Shown: in pieces, positions 17,288-25,115 of the stretch
Position numbering within the stretch: the stretch's first letter is position 1
How the letters are laid out: each line of letters opens with the position of its first letter
Origin: an uncultured Bacillota bacterium
GTDB lineage: Bacteria; Bacillota_I; Bacilli_A; RF39; UBA660
Assembly: GCA_947168485.1 (NCBI GenBank)
Contig: CAMVLZ010000011.1
Coordinates: 1 to 40,407 of the forward strand
Direction of reading: 5' to 3'
Length of the DNA stretch: 40,407 nucleotides
Position numbers and translations under genes: made by a program
Notes under the pieces: generated by a model
What the model saw: only the letters and a program-made list of their open reading frames with translations
Databases searched by the model: none
What the model was told of the DNA's origin: nothing

Positions 17288-18550
17288 ATGGAACGAAAAA
17301 TAGATAAATTTTTTCATAAATGGAAGAATGATCTAATAAGAAAACCACTTATATTATATGGACCTAAACAAGTAGGAAAGACTTTTTCTGCTCTAAAGTT
17401 TGGTGAAAAAGAATATAAGAACATAGCTTATTTTAATACTGATAATAATAAAGAGTTATTATCTCTATTTAAGAAAGAAAGACAAGCTGATAGATTGATT
17501 TTAAATTTATCTTTAATTTGTGGAGAAACTATTCTTCCTGATGATACACTTTTAATATTTGATAACTTAGATGAAGGAATAATTGCTAAAGGATTAAAAG
17601 TACTAACAACACATCATGTTATTGGTATAACTTCACGTAGAAGTATCTTACAAGAATTAAAAGGAGAAGAATATCAATTTAAAGGAATGTTCCAATTAGA
17701 TTTTGAAGAATATCTAATTGCTCATAATGAAAAATCATTAGCTGAATTAATAAAAGATTCATATACTAGAAGAAAAACTTGTCCATTTCATAAAGTAGCT
17801 ATGGATTATTTCCAAAAGTATATAATGACAGGTGGAATGCCAGAAGTAGTAAATGCTGACTTAAAGGATGCTAATGATTATGAATTAGATGCTATTAAAC
17901 AAAAGATAATTGATGTATATGAAAAAGAAGTAATATTTAATAAAACGTTAATAGATATACCTAGATCATTAGATGTAATAGAATCTATACCTAGTCAATT
18001 AAATAAGAAAAACAAAAAATTCCAATATGGAACAATTAAAACAGGTAGTAGACAAAAAGATTATGAAAAATCAATTAAATACTTAGTTGATAATCAATTA
18101 GTATATAGATCATTCAAAGTAAAAGAAGTAAAATCACCATTAACTTCATGCAAAATAAAAGATAGTTTTAAATTATACTTTCCAGATGATGGATTACTAT
18201 TTACTATGTTACATTTAAATTATAAGAAGTTAATGACAGATGATGATATAAAAGAATTATTATATGAAAATCATATAGCTAAAACATTAACAGAAGGTGG
18301 CTATTCATTATACTATTACCAATCAGAAGGTAAAGCAGAAGTTAACTTTGTAGTTCAAAATAGACAAGGTACAATCATACCTATAGAAATAATTACAAAG
18401 AAAGACTCTAAAGCAAAATCTTTATCAGTACTAATGTCTAAATACATAGTACCTCAAGGAATACGTATAACTGAGAATAACTTCTCAACAAAAAAGGATA
18501 TTAGATATATCCCAATATATGCAACATTCTGTCTAAATGAAAATCAATAA
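17288..18550 (+). CDS. AAA_14/DUF4143 family ATP-binding protein
   Basis: 420 aa. Walker A GPKQVGKT at 25-32, Walker B-like TLLIFDNLDE at about 95, and ITSRRS sensor region form the AAA_14 ATPase domain. A DUF4143 domain follows, with MTGGMPEVV, LVDNQLVYR and a C-terminal nuclease-like fold. In that fold the usual 'AEVDFv...PIEVK' motif reads AEVNFVV (about 351) and PIEIITKK, so the acidic Asp is Asn. Such proteins are common and of unknown function. SD GGGAGGAT is well placed. It converges on the zinc-ribbon gene. Confidence 0.88.
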   Translation: MERKIDKFFHKWKNDLIRKPLILYGPKQVGKTFSALKFGEKEYKNIAYFNTDNNKELLSLFKKERQADRLILNLSLICGETILPDDTLLIFDNLDEGIIAKGLKVLTTHHVIGITSRRSILQELKGEEYQFKGMFQLDFEEYLIAHNEKSLAELIKDSYTRRKTCPFHKVAMDYFQKYIMTGGMPEVVNADLKDANDYELDAIKQKIIDVYEKEVIFNKTLIDIPRSLDVIESIPSQLNKKNKKFQYGTIKTGSRQKDYEKSIKYLVDNQLVYRSFKVKEVKSPLTSCKIKDSFKLYFPDDGLLFTMLHLNYKKLMTDDDIKELLYENHIAKTLTEGGYSLYYYQSEGKAEVNFVVQNRQGTIIPIEIITKKDSKAKSLSVLMSKYIVPQGIRITENNFSTKKDIRYIPIYATFCLNENQ

Positions 18551-18579
18551 AAAAGAGCGAATTAATCGTTCTTTTTTTT
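18551..18579. terminator. Bidirectional terminator after the ATPase gene
   Basis: AAAAGAGCGA / TCGTTCTTTT stem with one G-U pair, 5-nt loop ATTAA, then a T-run. It is shared with the convergent minus-strand gene. Confidence 0.8.
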
Positions 18580-19081
18580 ACCAACCAGTGATTTCTTTAA
18601 GTTCATAGTGATCAATTTTTTTAACGTCATCAGAACAAATAGCTTTAAATTTCCATGTTCCATTAGCATTTAGTCCACTATTATTATCTAAGCAAGTACC
18701 TATAGTATTGCCTTCCTTATCAAAAGTGGTAAAAGAAACTTGAACATATGAAAAATCTTTATCTCTATTATTTTTGATTCTACCCTCTATATACATAAAA
18801 TATTCATTTGATTCATCTGATACTTTATGATCTAGCAATGTAAATTTTTCAGCAACGGATTTAGTAGAACCACCTTCTTTTTTCTTAGAAGATTCACTGC
18901 TAGAAGAATCAGAGTCACTGACACTAGCAAGTATTATACAAACAACTAAGATTATAAGTAAAATTACCCACCAAGGAGTACCAACAAGTTTAGATCCACA
19001 TTTAGGACATTTTTTAGCCTCCATTGCTATTTCTTCTTTACAAAATCGACAAGTCTTAGTTTTCTTATCTTTCTTCTCCAT
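18578..19081 (-). CDS. Zinc-ribbon membrane protein with FxLYD-like outer domain
   Basis: 167 aa. The N-terminus is a cytoplasmic zinc ribbon (CRFC...CPKCG, about 11-30). One membrane helix follows (about 35-53), then a Ser-rich linker (about 54-75) and a C-terminal domain (about 80-167) with alternating strands (YIEGRIKNN..., VQVSFTTFDKEGN, GTWKFKA) like the FxLYD domain of Bacillota surface proteins. Function unknown. SD AAAGGAGAG precedes the ATG. Confidence 0.78.
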   Translation of the reverse strand: MEKKDKKTKTCRFCKEEIAMEAKKCPKCGSKLVGTPWWVILLIILVVCIILASVSDSDSSSSESSKKKEGGSTKSVAEKFTLLDHKVSDESNEYFMYIEGRIKNNRDKDFSYVQVSFTTFDKEGNTIGTCLDNNSGLNANGTWKFKAICSDDVKKIDHYELKEITGW

Positions 19082-19179
19082 TTTTCAAACTCTCCTTTCT
19101 ACCTAAATATTATCACAAAGTATTCAAAAATGAAATACAAAAAGTATTTAAAAATAGAATATATAAAAAACAGTTATAT

Positions 19180-19185
19180 TATAAT
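19180..19185 (+). promoter_or_regulatory. Probable -10 box of the ribbon-helix-helix gene
   Basis: TATAAT, 28 nt before the start codon. No TG extension and no clear -35, so support is weak. Confidence 0.35.
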
Positions 19186-19213
19186 AAAATTTCCTTATAA
19201 AGGGAGTGATAAT

Positions 19214-19414
19214 ATGTCTAAATTTGAACCCACTAAGAATGAAAAATTAGTTATTTCAATAAGAATTGATAAAGAAAAATTAAATATAATAGATGAAATA
19301 GCTAAAAGAACAGATATAAGTAGAAATGAAGTAATTAATCAATGTTTAGAATATGCAATTAATAATTCTGATTTTAAAGATATAGATAAATATATAAATG
19401 AAAATAGTCATTAA
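19214..19414 (+). CDS. Ribbon-helix-helix (CopG/MetJ/Arc-type) DNA-binding protein
   Basis: 66 aa from ATG 19214, chosen because AAAGGGAGTGAT precedes it; an in-frame ATG at 19130 has no SD. The fold is read from a basic beta-strand (KLVISIRIDKEKLNIIDEIA) followed by TDISRNEVINQCLEYAI, the canonical RHH strand-helix-turn-helix with the SRNEVI turn. It is likely a dimeric DNA-binding protein. No toxin partner is in the same transcript, because a terminator overlaps its stop codon. Target unknown. Confidence 0.78.
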   Translation: MSKFEPTKNEKLVISIRIDKEKLNIIDEIAKRTDISRNEVINQCLEYAINNSDFKDIDKYINENSH

Positions 19415-19428
19415 TATGACTATTTTTT
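19401..19428 (+). terminator. Terminator overlapping the end of the RHH gene
   Basis: AAAATAGTCA / TGACTATTTT perfect 10-bp stem with a 6-nt loop that contains the stop codon, then Ts. The last codons of the protein form the 5' arm. Confidence 0.85.
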
Positions 19429-19436
19429 GATATAAT
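19428..19436 (+). promoter_or_regulatory. Extended -10 promoter of the 157-aa gene
   Basis: TGATATAAT begins at the end of the terminator T-run. SD AAGAGGTGAT follows at 19443-19452; the leader would be about 13 nt. Confidence 0.65.
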
Positions 19437-19455
19437 AATCTTAAGAGGTGATTCT

Positions 19456-19929
19456 ATGCTTGGATACAATGAACATGTATATTTAAGTGTATCTGATGTA
19501 ATTAATAAAGAAGGAGAAAAATATATAATTAATATGTCACTACCGAATGATTTTAAATATATTTCTTTTCCTGATGACGTAATAGAAGTTACTTTAAGTG
19601 AAATAGAACAAAAAGATCATAATAAAAGGTATAATTCATTTAATATTTTAGTAGGAAATGTCTCTACATTAGAAAAATTATATGAAGATAATCAATCTAT
19701 AGTAATATCTGATTTATTAAAGGATAATAATTGCATACAAGTTGATGATATACTTTGTTATTATAAAGATGAAGAAAATAACTGTGTAATATTTTCTAAA
19801 GTAGAAGATGGTGACATGGTAGTAAAAGATATAGATGAATTAGAAGAAAAACTTATGGATATTTCTACTGACTTTGAAGAAATACAAAAAGGTATAAAAA
19901 GAATTAAAAGATATGTATATAAGAAGTAA
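19456..19929 (+). CDS. Unknown 157-aa protein
   Basis: 157 aa, acidic, no membrane helix. The N-terminal two-thirds look beta-rich (VYLSVSDVIN, YIINMSLP, VIEVTLSEIE, CVIFSKVEDG). The C-terminus (about 125-157) is a charged helix that could form a coiled coil and ends in basic residues (KGIKRIKRYVYKK). I do not recognise the family. It has its own promoter and terminator, so it is a single-gene unit just before the Y-family polymerase. Confidence 0.65.
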   Translation: MLGYNEHVYLSVSDVINKEGEKYIINMSLPNDFKYISFPDDVIEVTLSEIEQKDHNKRYNSFNILVGNVSTLEKLYEDNQSIVISDLLKDNNCIQVDDILCYYKDEENNCVIFSKVEDGDMVVKDIDELEEKLMDISTDFEEIQKGIKRIKRYVYKK

Positions 19930-19945
19930 CTATTAGTTACTTTTT
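19924..19945 (+). terminator. Terminator after the 157-aa gene
   Basis: AAGTAAC / GTTACTT stem, 5-nt loop, T5. It overlaps the stop codon. Confidence 0.75.
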
Positions 19946-19949
19946 ATTA

Positions 19950-19955
19950 TATAAT
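19950..19955 (+). promoter_or_regulatory. -10 box of the Y-family polymerase operon
   Basis: TATAAT, five bases after the preceding terminator's T-run. SD AGAGGTGAT follows immediately. No TG extension or clear -35. The predicted leader is about 12 nt. Confidence 0.5.
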
Positions 19956-19973
19956 GTAGATAGAGGTGATTAT

Positions 19974-21170
19974 GTGAAAAGAATTATATTTCATATTGAT
20001 GTTAATAATGCTTTTTTATCATGGTCTGCCATAAAGATGTTAAATGAAGGATCAGAAATAGATATTAGAACAATACCTTCTGTAATAGGAGGAGATGAAT
20101 CATCTAGACATGGTATAGTTCTAGCAAAATCACCTGTAGCAAAAAAATATGGTATAAAAACAGCTATGTCTCTATATGAAGCAAGAAAACTATGTAAAGA
20201 TTTAAAAACTTATAAATCTGATTATAAATGGTATAAAGAATGTTCAGATAAACTAATGAATTACTTAAGTAATTATTCACCAACACTAGAGCAATTCTCT
20301 ATAGATGAATGTTTCATAGATATGACGGGTACAAACTATTTATATAAAGATTATAAAGAATTAGCTAATAATATAAAAAATGACATTAAGAAGAACTTTG
20401 GTTTTACAGTTAACATAGGTATCGCGAATAATAAATTATGTGCTAAGATGGCATCTGACTTTGAAAAACCTGATAAAGTTCATACACTATTTTCAGATGA
20501 AATAGTAAAAAAACTATGGCCTCTACCAGTAGGTGATTTATTCATGGTAGGTAAAAGTACTGTAGAAAAACTAAATAAAATGAATATTAATACAATAAAT
20601 GATTTAGCTCATACTGATATTAAAAAGTTAGAAAAAGTATTTAAAAATCAAGCTAAGTCACTACATGATGCAGCCTGGGGAATAGATGATTCAGAAGTAG
20701 AAAGTGAAAAAAGAAAAAGAAAGAGTATAAGTACTGAATCAACTCTTCCAAATGATGAAAATGATAGAGATAAATTAAAAGAAATATTATTCTCTCAATG
20801 TATAGAAGTAGGAAGAACATTGCGTAATAAGAAAATGTATGCTAAAACAATAGGTATTATTTATAAGGACTTCAAGTTTAGAAAATCATCTAATCAAACT
20901 ACAATAGATAATCCTACTAATGATGATAAAGAAATATATAAAGTAGTTACTGATTTATTTGATTCTACTTATAACGATGAATATATTAGATTAATTGGAG
21001 TAAAACTATCTAATTTACAAGAATCTAGAGAAACTCAAATATCATTATTTGATGAAATTAATGAAGAAACTAATACAGTTCAAGATACAATAGATAAAAT
21101 AAATAATAAATTTGGAAAAAACATAGTAGAACCAGCTTCATTAAAAATAATAAATAAAGACAAGAGGTGA
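19974..21170 (+). CDS. Y-family DNA polymerase (DinB/Pol IV-like)
   Basis: 398 aa from GTG 19974 (SD AGAGGTGAT; the overlapping ATG at 19972 runs into a stop at once). It is a translesion polymerase: HIDVNNAFLSW carries catalytic Asp9 and the Phe14 steric gate, and SIDECFIDMTG gives Asp111/Glu112. A helix-hairpin-helix thumb region (about 190-220) and a little-finger domain follow. QISLF at 355-359 is a plausible sliding-clamp binding motif. It heads an apparent three-gene operon with two unknown genes, an unusual setting. No LexA box was recognised. Confidence 0.92.
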   Translation: MKRIIFHIDVNNAFLSWSAIKMLNEGSEIDIRTIPSVIGGDESSRHGIVLAKSPVAKKYGIKTAMSLYEARKLCKDLKTYKSDYKWYKECSDKLMNYLSNYSPTLEQFSIDECFIDMTGTNYLYKDYKELANNIKNDIKKNFGFTVNIGIANNKLCAKMASDFEKPDKVHTLFSDEIVKKLWPLPVGDLFMVGKSTVEKLNKMNINTINDLAHTDIKKLEKVFKNQAKSLHDAAWGIDDSEVESEKRKRKSISTESTLPNDENDRDKLKEILFSQCIEVGRTLRNKKMYAKTIGIIYKDFKFRKSSNQTTIDNPTNDDKEIYKVVTDLFDSTYNDEYIRLIGVKLSNLQESRETQISLFDEINEETNTVQDTIDKINNKFGKNIVEPASLKIINKDKR

Positions 21171-21174
21171 AATA

Positions 21175-22144
21175 ATGGAATTTATTTTCAAAGATATAGA
21201 CAATTTAACAGAAGATGAATTATTAGAATTATTAGATCAAAATAAAGAGATTTCTAACGATAAAAAAAAGAGAATTAACAAATTTAAGTAATGTTAAAAA
21301 TAAAAAGAAAATAGAAATTATTACACCTAAAAAAGAGTTTACTGTTCCAAAAGAATCTATAGAAACAAAAGAAGTAATAATAGATGATTTAGATGATGAA
21401 ACAGATGAATTTGAAGATAAAATAGATTTCTATTTATCAGAATTAAGAAAACTAGATATTAAAGAAACAGATGATATATTAGATTCTCTTCCTACAAGAA
21501 ATAATTATGATTATAAAAAGATAATACTAAGACTTATTATGGAATTTAAAAAAGATATAAATGATATTAATAGTATTATTAAAAAAGAAGAATTATCTAA
21601 AAAAGAATTAATAGATTTAAAAAATGAAATAAATACTAATAATAAGATGATATCTCTATTAAAAGAATCACTTGAATATAAAGAAGAAGAAAAAGAAGAA
21701 CATAAACAAAAGAATAATCTATTCTTCTCAACAACACCCTCAGGAAATGTTAGAGTTATAGAAGAATTAGAAAGTATTGCGGATGAGTATTATCCGTTAT
21801 TTCAAGAACTATTTGAATCTATAGAAGATGGTAGCTTTAAAGGAATAAAAAGATTTACTAATAATAATGAATTAAAAGGTGCATTAGAGGTTAGAGCGCC
21901 TAAAGTTAGAATAGTATTTACTAAATTAAGTAAAAATAATTATATGGCTGTAACTGCTTTTACAAAGAAACTAAATATGAATAGAGGTTATATTGTACCA
22001 ATAAAATTAAAATACTTAGAGTATAAAAAAGAAGAAAAGAAAATGAAAGAATTAGTTGATGATCCTGATTTTATTATGAAAAATCAAGAATACAAAGAGA
22101 AATTATATTCATTATTAGGTAATAAAAAGAAGAAGGTTAAATAA
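21175..22144 (+). pseudogene. Unknown gene split by a one-base frameshift in an A8 run
   Basis: ATG 21175 has a good SD (AGAGGTG) four bases after the polymerase stop. The frame reads MEFIFKDIDNLTEDELLEL... and stops at 21289-21291. At the A8 run 21262-21269, reading with seven A instead of eight continues without a stop in the next frame to 22144, giving one protein of 322 aa. The region 21270-21538 has coding-like composition in that frame (Lys/Glu/Asp-rich, no stops). The protein has an acidic N-terminal half, a helical middle, and a C-terminal domain (about 220-290) with VRIVFTKL...AVTAFTKK. It could be a true pseudogene, a base-calling or assembly error, or a gene rescued by slippage. 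Confidence 0.75.
21539..22144 (+). CDS. Intact 3' reading frame of the split gene, unknown function
   Basis: 201 aa if read from ATG 21539, but no SD precedes this ATG and the frame is open well upstream, so this is probably not a natural start. The segment has a coiled-coil-like helix (about 1-60) and a compact C-terminal domain (about 75-165) where ALEVRAPKVRIVFTK and AVTAFTKK resemble strands of RelE/Gp49-type proteins. The resemblance is by eye only. It ends 2 nt before the next gene. Confidence 0.5.
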   Translation: MEFKKDINDINSIIKKEELSKKELIDLKNEINTNNKMISLLKESLEYKEEEKEEHKQKNNLFFSTTPSGNVRVIEELESIADEYYPLFQELFESIEDGSFKGIKRFTNNNELKGALEVRAPKVRIVFTKLSKNNYMAVTAFTKKLNMNRGYIVPIKLKYLEYKKEEKKMKELVDDPDFIMKNQEYKEKLYSLLGNKKKKVK

Positions 22145-22146
22145 TT

Positions 22147-23721
22147 ATGACAAGAGAAGAATTAAAAAAATATTCTTATAATAAAATTAAAGAGTTAAAT
22201 GAATTATTATCAGTTGAATCTCCTGAGTTAGAATTTTATGAATCATTTTTTAGGGAGGGTCAATTTAATAATAAAAAGAGATTATTGAATCTAACATTTT
22301 CTAAATTATTAATAGCCTTTTTAGGAACTACTGAAGTATGTGAAGATTTTGATCATATGAAATTAGATTGTATTAGTATCAGTCAAGCTTTAAATGAAGT
22401 TTCTTTTGAAGAATTACATATTGCTTTAGAAGAAATAGAAGATTATATTAATAAAACTCCTAGACAAGAAAGAATGAAAAAGAAATTATTTTCTAAGAAA
22501 AATAATGGAGAAAAGGAAATATTTGATTACCTAGTAAGATTTAATAAAAACTTTTTTTCTCAGAGTAGATTAGAATTAACTGCTAAATATATTAATGAAT
22601 ATGAACATGCTATGATAGATGCTCTTTTTGTAGCTGCTCCAGCAAATATGTTTGAAAAAATAAAAAAAGATATAGATAAAAAATTACCTGATAATATTCC
22701 TGAAAAAGAAAGAGAAAAAAGGCTTTTAAATATGATAAGTGATAAAGTAAACTTTAAAGCCTTTGATAAATGTATGATGATGATGAAAGCTCATTATGCT
22801 AAATTACAAAATAAAAAAAATGAGAATATTAAATCAATTCAAAAAGATATAAGAGGATATGAAAAAGTCATAAGAGAAATAGATGAATTATTTAGTGTAG
22901 AAGAAATTACAGATTATAAATCATTTATAAAGAATATTACAGATGAAAATGTAAGAAGAGATATATTAAAACTTGTTTATAATCATAATAAAGAATATTA
23001 TGAGAAATTAACTAGAGAACATAAAATGATAAATGAAGATACAAAACTACATTATTATGCATTACTAGAAAAGTATAATATAGAAAAAGGTGATGTAGAT
23101 ATCTATCAAATAATGCAACAAGAATATGAAGATTTTGCAGAGTCTATTAAAGAATTAAATAAAATTAATAATAATAAAGATTTTATTATCAAAGGATTAC
23201 AAGAAAGTAATTTAGAAAGAATAAAAGAAATAGTTAATTTAAAAGAAAAAGGAATAATAGAACCTGATAAGATCTATGAAAATGCAGATATATTAGAATT
23301 AGATAGTGAAAAGTATAAAAAGATAAATAATAGTATTAATACTATAAGTGATAAAGGTATTAATCCATCTATATTTGGAAAAGAAATAGAAATATTAATT
23401 AATGATGAAACTCTTAAAACTAATTTAAATATAATAGAAGATAATAATTATATTCAACAATTAAAAAATACTGAAAAACATGATTTTTTACTTAATGATA
23501 ATCTAAAAGAGAAGATAGATTTATTATATGAATTAAATATAAATAAGTTTGCTAAAGATGATTTAGATATCTTAAATGAAGAAAATTATGATAGGATTAG
23601 AGTCTTAAATGAAATAGATTATAAGATAGAAACAAAGGAAGAACTTGTTGATATACTTAGAAATGACAACTTCCCAATACCTGATAATAAGATAAAAGAT
23701 TATATTTCTAAAACAAAATAA
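22147..23721 (+). CDS. Unknown 524-aa helical protein
   Basis: 524 aa, strongly charged, almost entirely helical in appearance, no signal peptide or membrane helix. The N-terminal part (about 1-180) has hydrophobic-patterned helices (LLIAFLGTTEVC, AMIDALFVAAPANMFEKI). The middle (about 215-340) is Lys/Glu-rich and coiled-coil-like, and the rest shows leucine-rich short repeats of uneven length. I do not recognise the family. It starts 2 nt after the split gene and ends at a terminator, so it is likely co-translated with that gene and the polymerase. Confidence 0.68.
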   Translation: MTREELKKYSYNKIKELNELLSVESPELEFYESFFREGQFNNKKRLLNLTFSKLLIAFLGTTEVCEDFDHMKLDCISISQALNEVSFEELHIALEEIEDYINKTPRQERMKKKLFSKKNNGEKEIFDYLVRFNKNFFSQSRLELTAKYINEYEHAMIDALFVAAPANMFEKIKKDIDKKLPDNIPEKEREKRLLNMISDKVNFKAFDKCMMMMKAHYAKLQNKKNENIKSIQKDIRGYEKVIREIDELFSVEEITDYKSFIKNITDENVRRDILKLVYNHNKEYYEKLTREHKMINEDTKLHYYALLEKYNIEKGDVDIYQIMQQEYEDFAESIKELNKINNNKDFIIKGLQESNLERIKEIVNLKEKGIIEPDKIYENADILELDSEKYKKINNSINTISDKGINPSIFGKEIEILINDETLKTNLNIIEDNNYIQQLKNTEKHDFLLNDNLKEKIDLLYELNINKFAKDDLDILNEENYDRIRVLNEIDYKIETKEELVDILRNDNFPIPDNKIKDYISKTK

Positions 23722-23753
23722 AATGCAACTAAATAAAAAGTTGTATTTTTTTT
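23722..23753 (+). terminator. Terminator after the polymerase operon
   Basis: AATGCAACT / AGTTGTATT stem with one G-U pair (23722-23730 with 23739-23747), 8-nt loop, then a T-run. Confidence 0.75.
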
Positions 23754-23774
23754 GTAAAAAATGTTAAAAAACGC

Positions 23775-23802
23775 TTGAAATATAATAAAAGTATGATATA
23801 CT
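23775..23802 (+). promoter_or_regulatory. Promoter of the ribosomal protein operon
   Basis: -35 TTGAAA (23775-23780), 16-nt spacer, extended -10 TGATATACT with hexamer at 23797-23802. The start site should fall near 23809. No other complete promoter was recognised until after rplQ. Confidence 0.75.
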
Positions 23803-23808
23803 TATAGA

Positions 23809-23961
23809 CGTGACTGCTTAGATGTGCGAGGTTGTCGATACGCCAGGTTAAGTTGTTAATTAGTTTAAAAGAAAAACTACAAAAATAACTAAAAAACTGG
23901 TTTTTCGGGTTTTCGTACGGAGCAAGTCTATACTCGATATAGGCGAAAGGAGGATTTTTTA
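23809..23961 (+). ncRNA. Structured 5' leader of the S10 operon
   Basis: About 150 nt between the promoter and rpsJ. Nested pairings can be traced by hand: GACT-GCTT (23812-23819) with GAGC-A-AGTC (23920-23928, one bulge); GTGCGA (23824-23829) with TCGTAC (23913-23918); CCAGgTT (23843-23849) with AACTGG (23895-23900); AGTTGTT (23851-23857) with AATAACT (23884-23890); TAGTTT (23861-23866) with AAACTA (23874-23879). The long inner arm is followed directly by TTTTT (23901-23905), so it could act as an attenuator. This is the longest untranslated leader in the window. Autoregulation by a ribosomal protein is inference. Confidence 0.6.
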
Positions 23962-24279
23962 ATGTCAAAAGAAAAAGTTCGTATTAAAATTAAAGCTTAC
24001 GATCATAGAGTCTTAGATACAGCAGCAAAGAAAATTGTTGAAACTGTAAAAAGAACTGGCGGAGAAATATCTGGACCTGTTCCACTTCCAACTGAAGTTG
24101 AAAAGTTCACTATTTTAAGAGCTGTTCACAAATATAAAGATTCTCGTGAACAATTTGAAATGCGTACACACAAAAGATTAATTGATATCAAAAATCCAAG
24201 CAAGGAGACTATTGATGCATTAGCTCATTTAGATTTACCAAGCGGAGTAGATATCCAAATTAAAACAATATCTAAATAG
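23962..24279 (+). CDS. rpsJ: Ribosomal protein S10 (uS10)
   Basis: 105 aa, typical length. Small-subunit head protein, also the NusE partner of NusB/NusG in transcription antitermination. KIRIKAYDHR-type N-terminus ([13 protein letters not shown]), GPVPLPTE and [12 protein letters not shown] are the diagnostic blocks. It is the first gene of the S10 operon, with SD AAAGGAGG behind a structured leader. Confidence 0.98.
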   Translation: MSKEKVRIKIKAYDHRVLDTAAKKIVETVKRTGGEISGPVPLPTEVEKFTILRAVHKYKDSREQFEMRTHKRLIDIKNPSKETIDALAHLDLPSGVDIQIKTISK

Positions 24280-24291
24280 GAGGAAAATTAA

Positions 24292-25059
24292 ATGAAAGGA
24301 ATCTTAGGTAAAAAAATCGGAATGACTCAAGTATTTACTGAAGAAGGTAAATTAATTCCGGTTACTGTAGTTGAAGTGGAACCTAACGTTGTTTCACAAA
24401 TCAAGACAGTAGAAAAAGATGGTTATGATGCTATCCAATTAGCAACTGGTACTACTAAAGAAAAACATAGCAACAAACCAAAGATGGGTCACTTAAAGAA
24501 AGCTAATACTGAACCTAAGCGCTTCTTAAAAGAAATTAGAGGAGTTAACGTTAGTGATTACACTTTAGGTCAAGTATTAAAAGCTGAAGACGTATTTGTT
24601 TCAGGTGAAGTTGTAGATGTAACTGGAACAAGTAAAGGAAAAGGTTTCCAAGGTGTAATTAAACGTTGGAATCAATCACGTGGACCAATGGGACATGGTT
24701 CTCAATATCATAGAGGTGTTGGTTCACTAGGTACAATGTTACCAATGCATGTTATTAAAGGTAAAAAGATGCCTGGACACATGGGTAATGTACAAACAAC
24801 AATTCAAAATCTTGAAATTGTATCAATCGATACAGAAAATAATGTCATTTTAATAAAGGGAAATATTCCTGGACCAAAGAAATCATTTGTTATGATTCGT
24901 GAAGCTGTTAAAGGTGCTAAAACTAACGATGAATACAAGCTTGTATCATACGTTACTGAAGAACCTGAATCTGTTGAAGTAACTGAAGAAACTACTGAAG
25001 CTCCAGTTGAAGCTGAAGAAGTAAAAGAAGAAAAAGTTGCTGAAGAAACAGCTGAATAA
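24292..25059 (+). CDS. rplC: Ribosomal protein L3 (uL3) with acidic C-terminal tail
   Basis: 255 aa, about 45 longer than usual. The core (1-208) has the conserved [13 protein letters not shown] start and the loop [10 protein letters not shown] that reaches the peptidyl-transferase region. The extra C-terminus (from about 213) is Glu/Val/Thr-rich ([20 protein letters not shown]...) and probably disordered. It is one of the early assembly proteins of the large subunit. A 56-nt gap with a possible hairpin separates it from rplD. Confidence 0.97.
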   Translation: MKGILGKKIGMTQVFTEEGKLIPVTVVEVEPNVVSQIKTVEKDGYDAIQLATGTTKEKHSNKPKMGHLKKANTEPKRFLKEIRGVNVSDYTLGQVLKAEDVFVSGEVVDVTGTSKGKGFQGVIKRWNQSRGPMGHGSQYHRGVGSLGTMLPMHVIKGKKMPGHMGNVQTTIQNLEIVSIDTENNVILIKGNIPGPKKSFVMIREAVKGAKTNDEYKLVSYVTEEPESVEVTEETTEAPVEAEEVKEEKVAEETAE

Positions 25060-25062
25060 AAA

Positions 25063-25100
25063 TCATCACACTAGATAACATGGAAATATTAAAGTGATGA
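25063..25100 (+). promoter_or_regulatory. Possible hairpin between rplC and rplD
   Basis: TCATCAC (25063-25069) can pair with GTGATGA (25094-25100), closing a 24-nt loop just before the rplD SD (AAAGGAGG). No T-run follows, so it is not a terminator. A role in rplD translation is possible but unsupported. Confidence 0.35.
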
Positions 25101-25115
25101 AAGGAGGATTTACGG

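Noticed and set aside
19130-19213. Longer N-terminus for the ribbon-helix-helix protein
   Set aside because: No SD at ATG 19130, and the probable -10 box lies downstream of it.
19214-19929. RHH protein plus 157-aa protein as a toxin-antitoxin operon
   Set aside because: A strong terminator and a separate promoter lie between them, and the 157-aa protein has no recognisable toxin features.
23832-23839. TTGTCGAT in the S10 leader as a Spo0A binding box
   Set aside because: It differs from the TGTCGAA core in the last base, lies within the transcribed structured leader, and no perfect 0A box was noticed elsewhere by eye.
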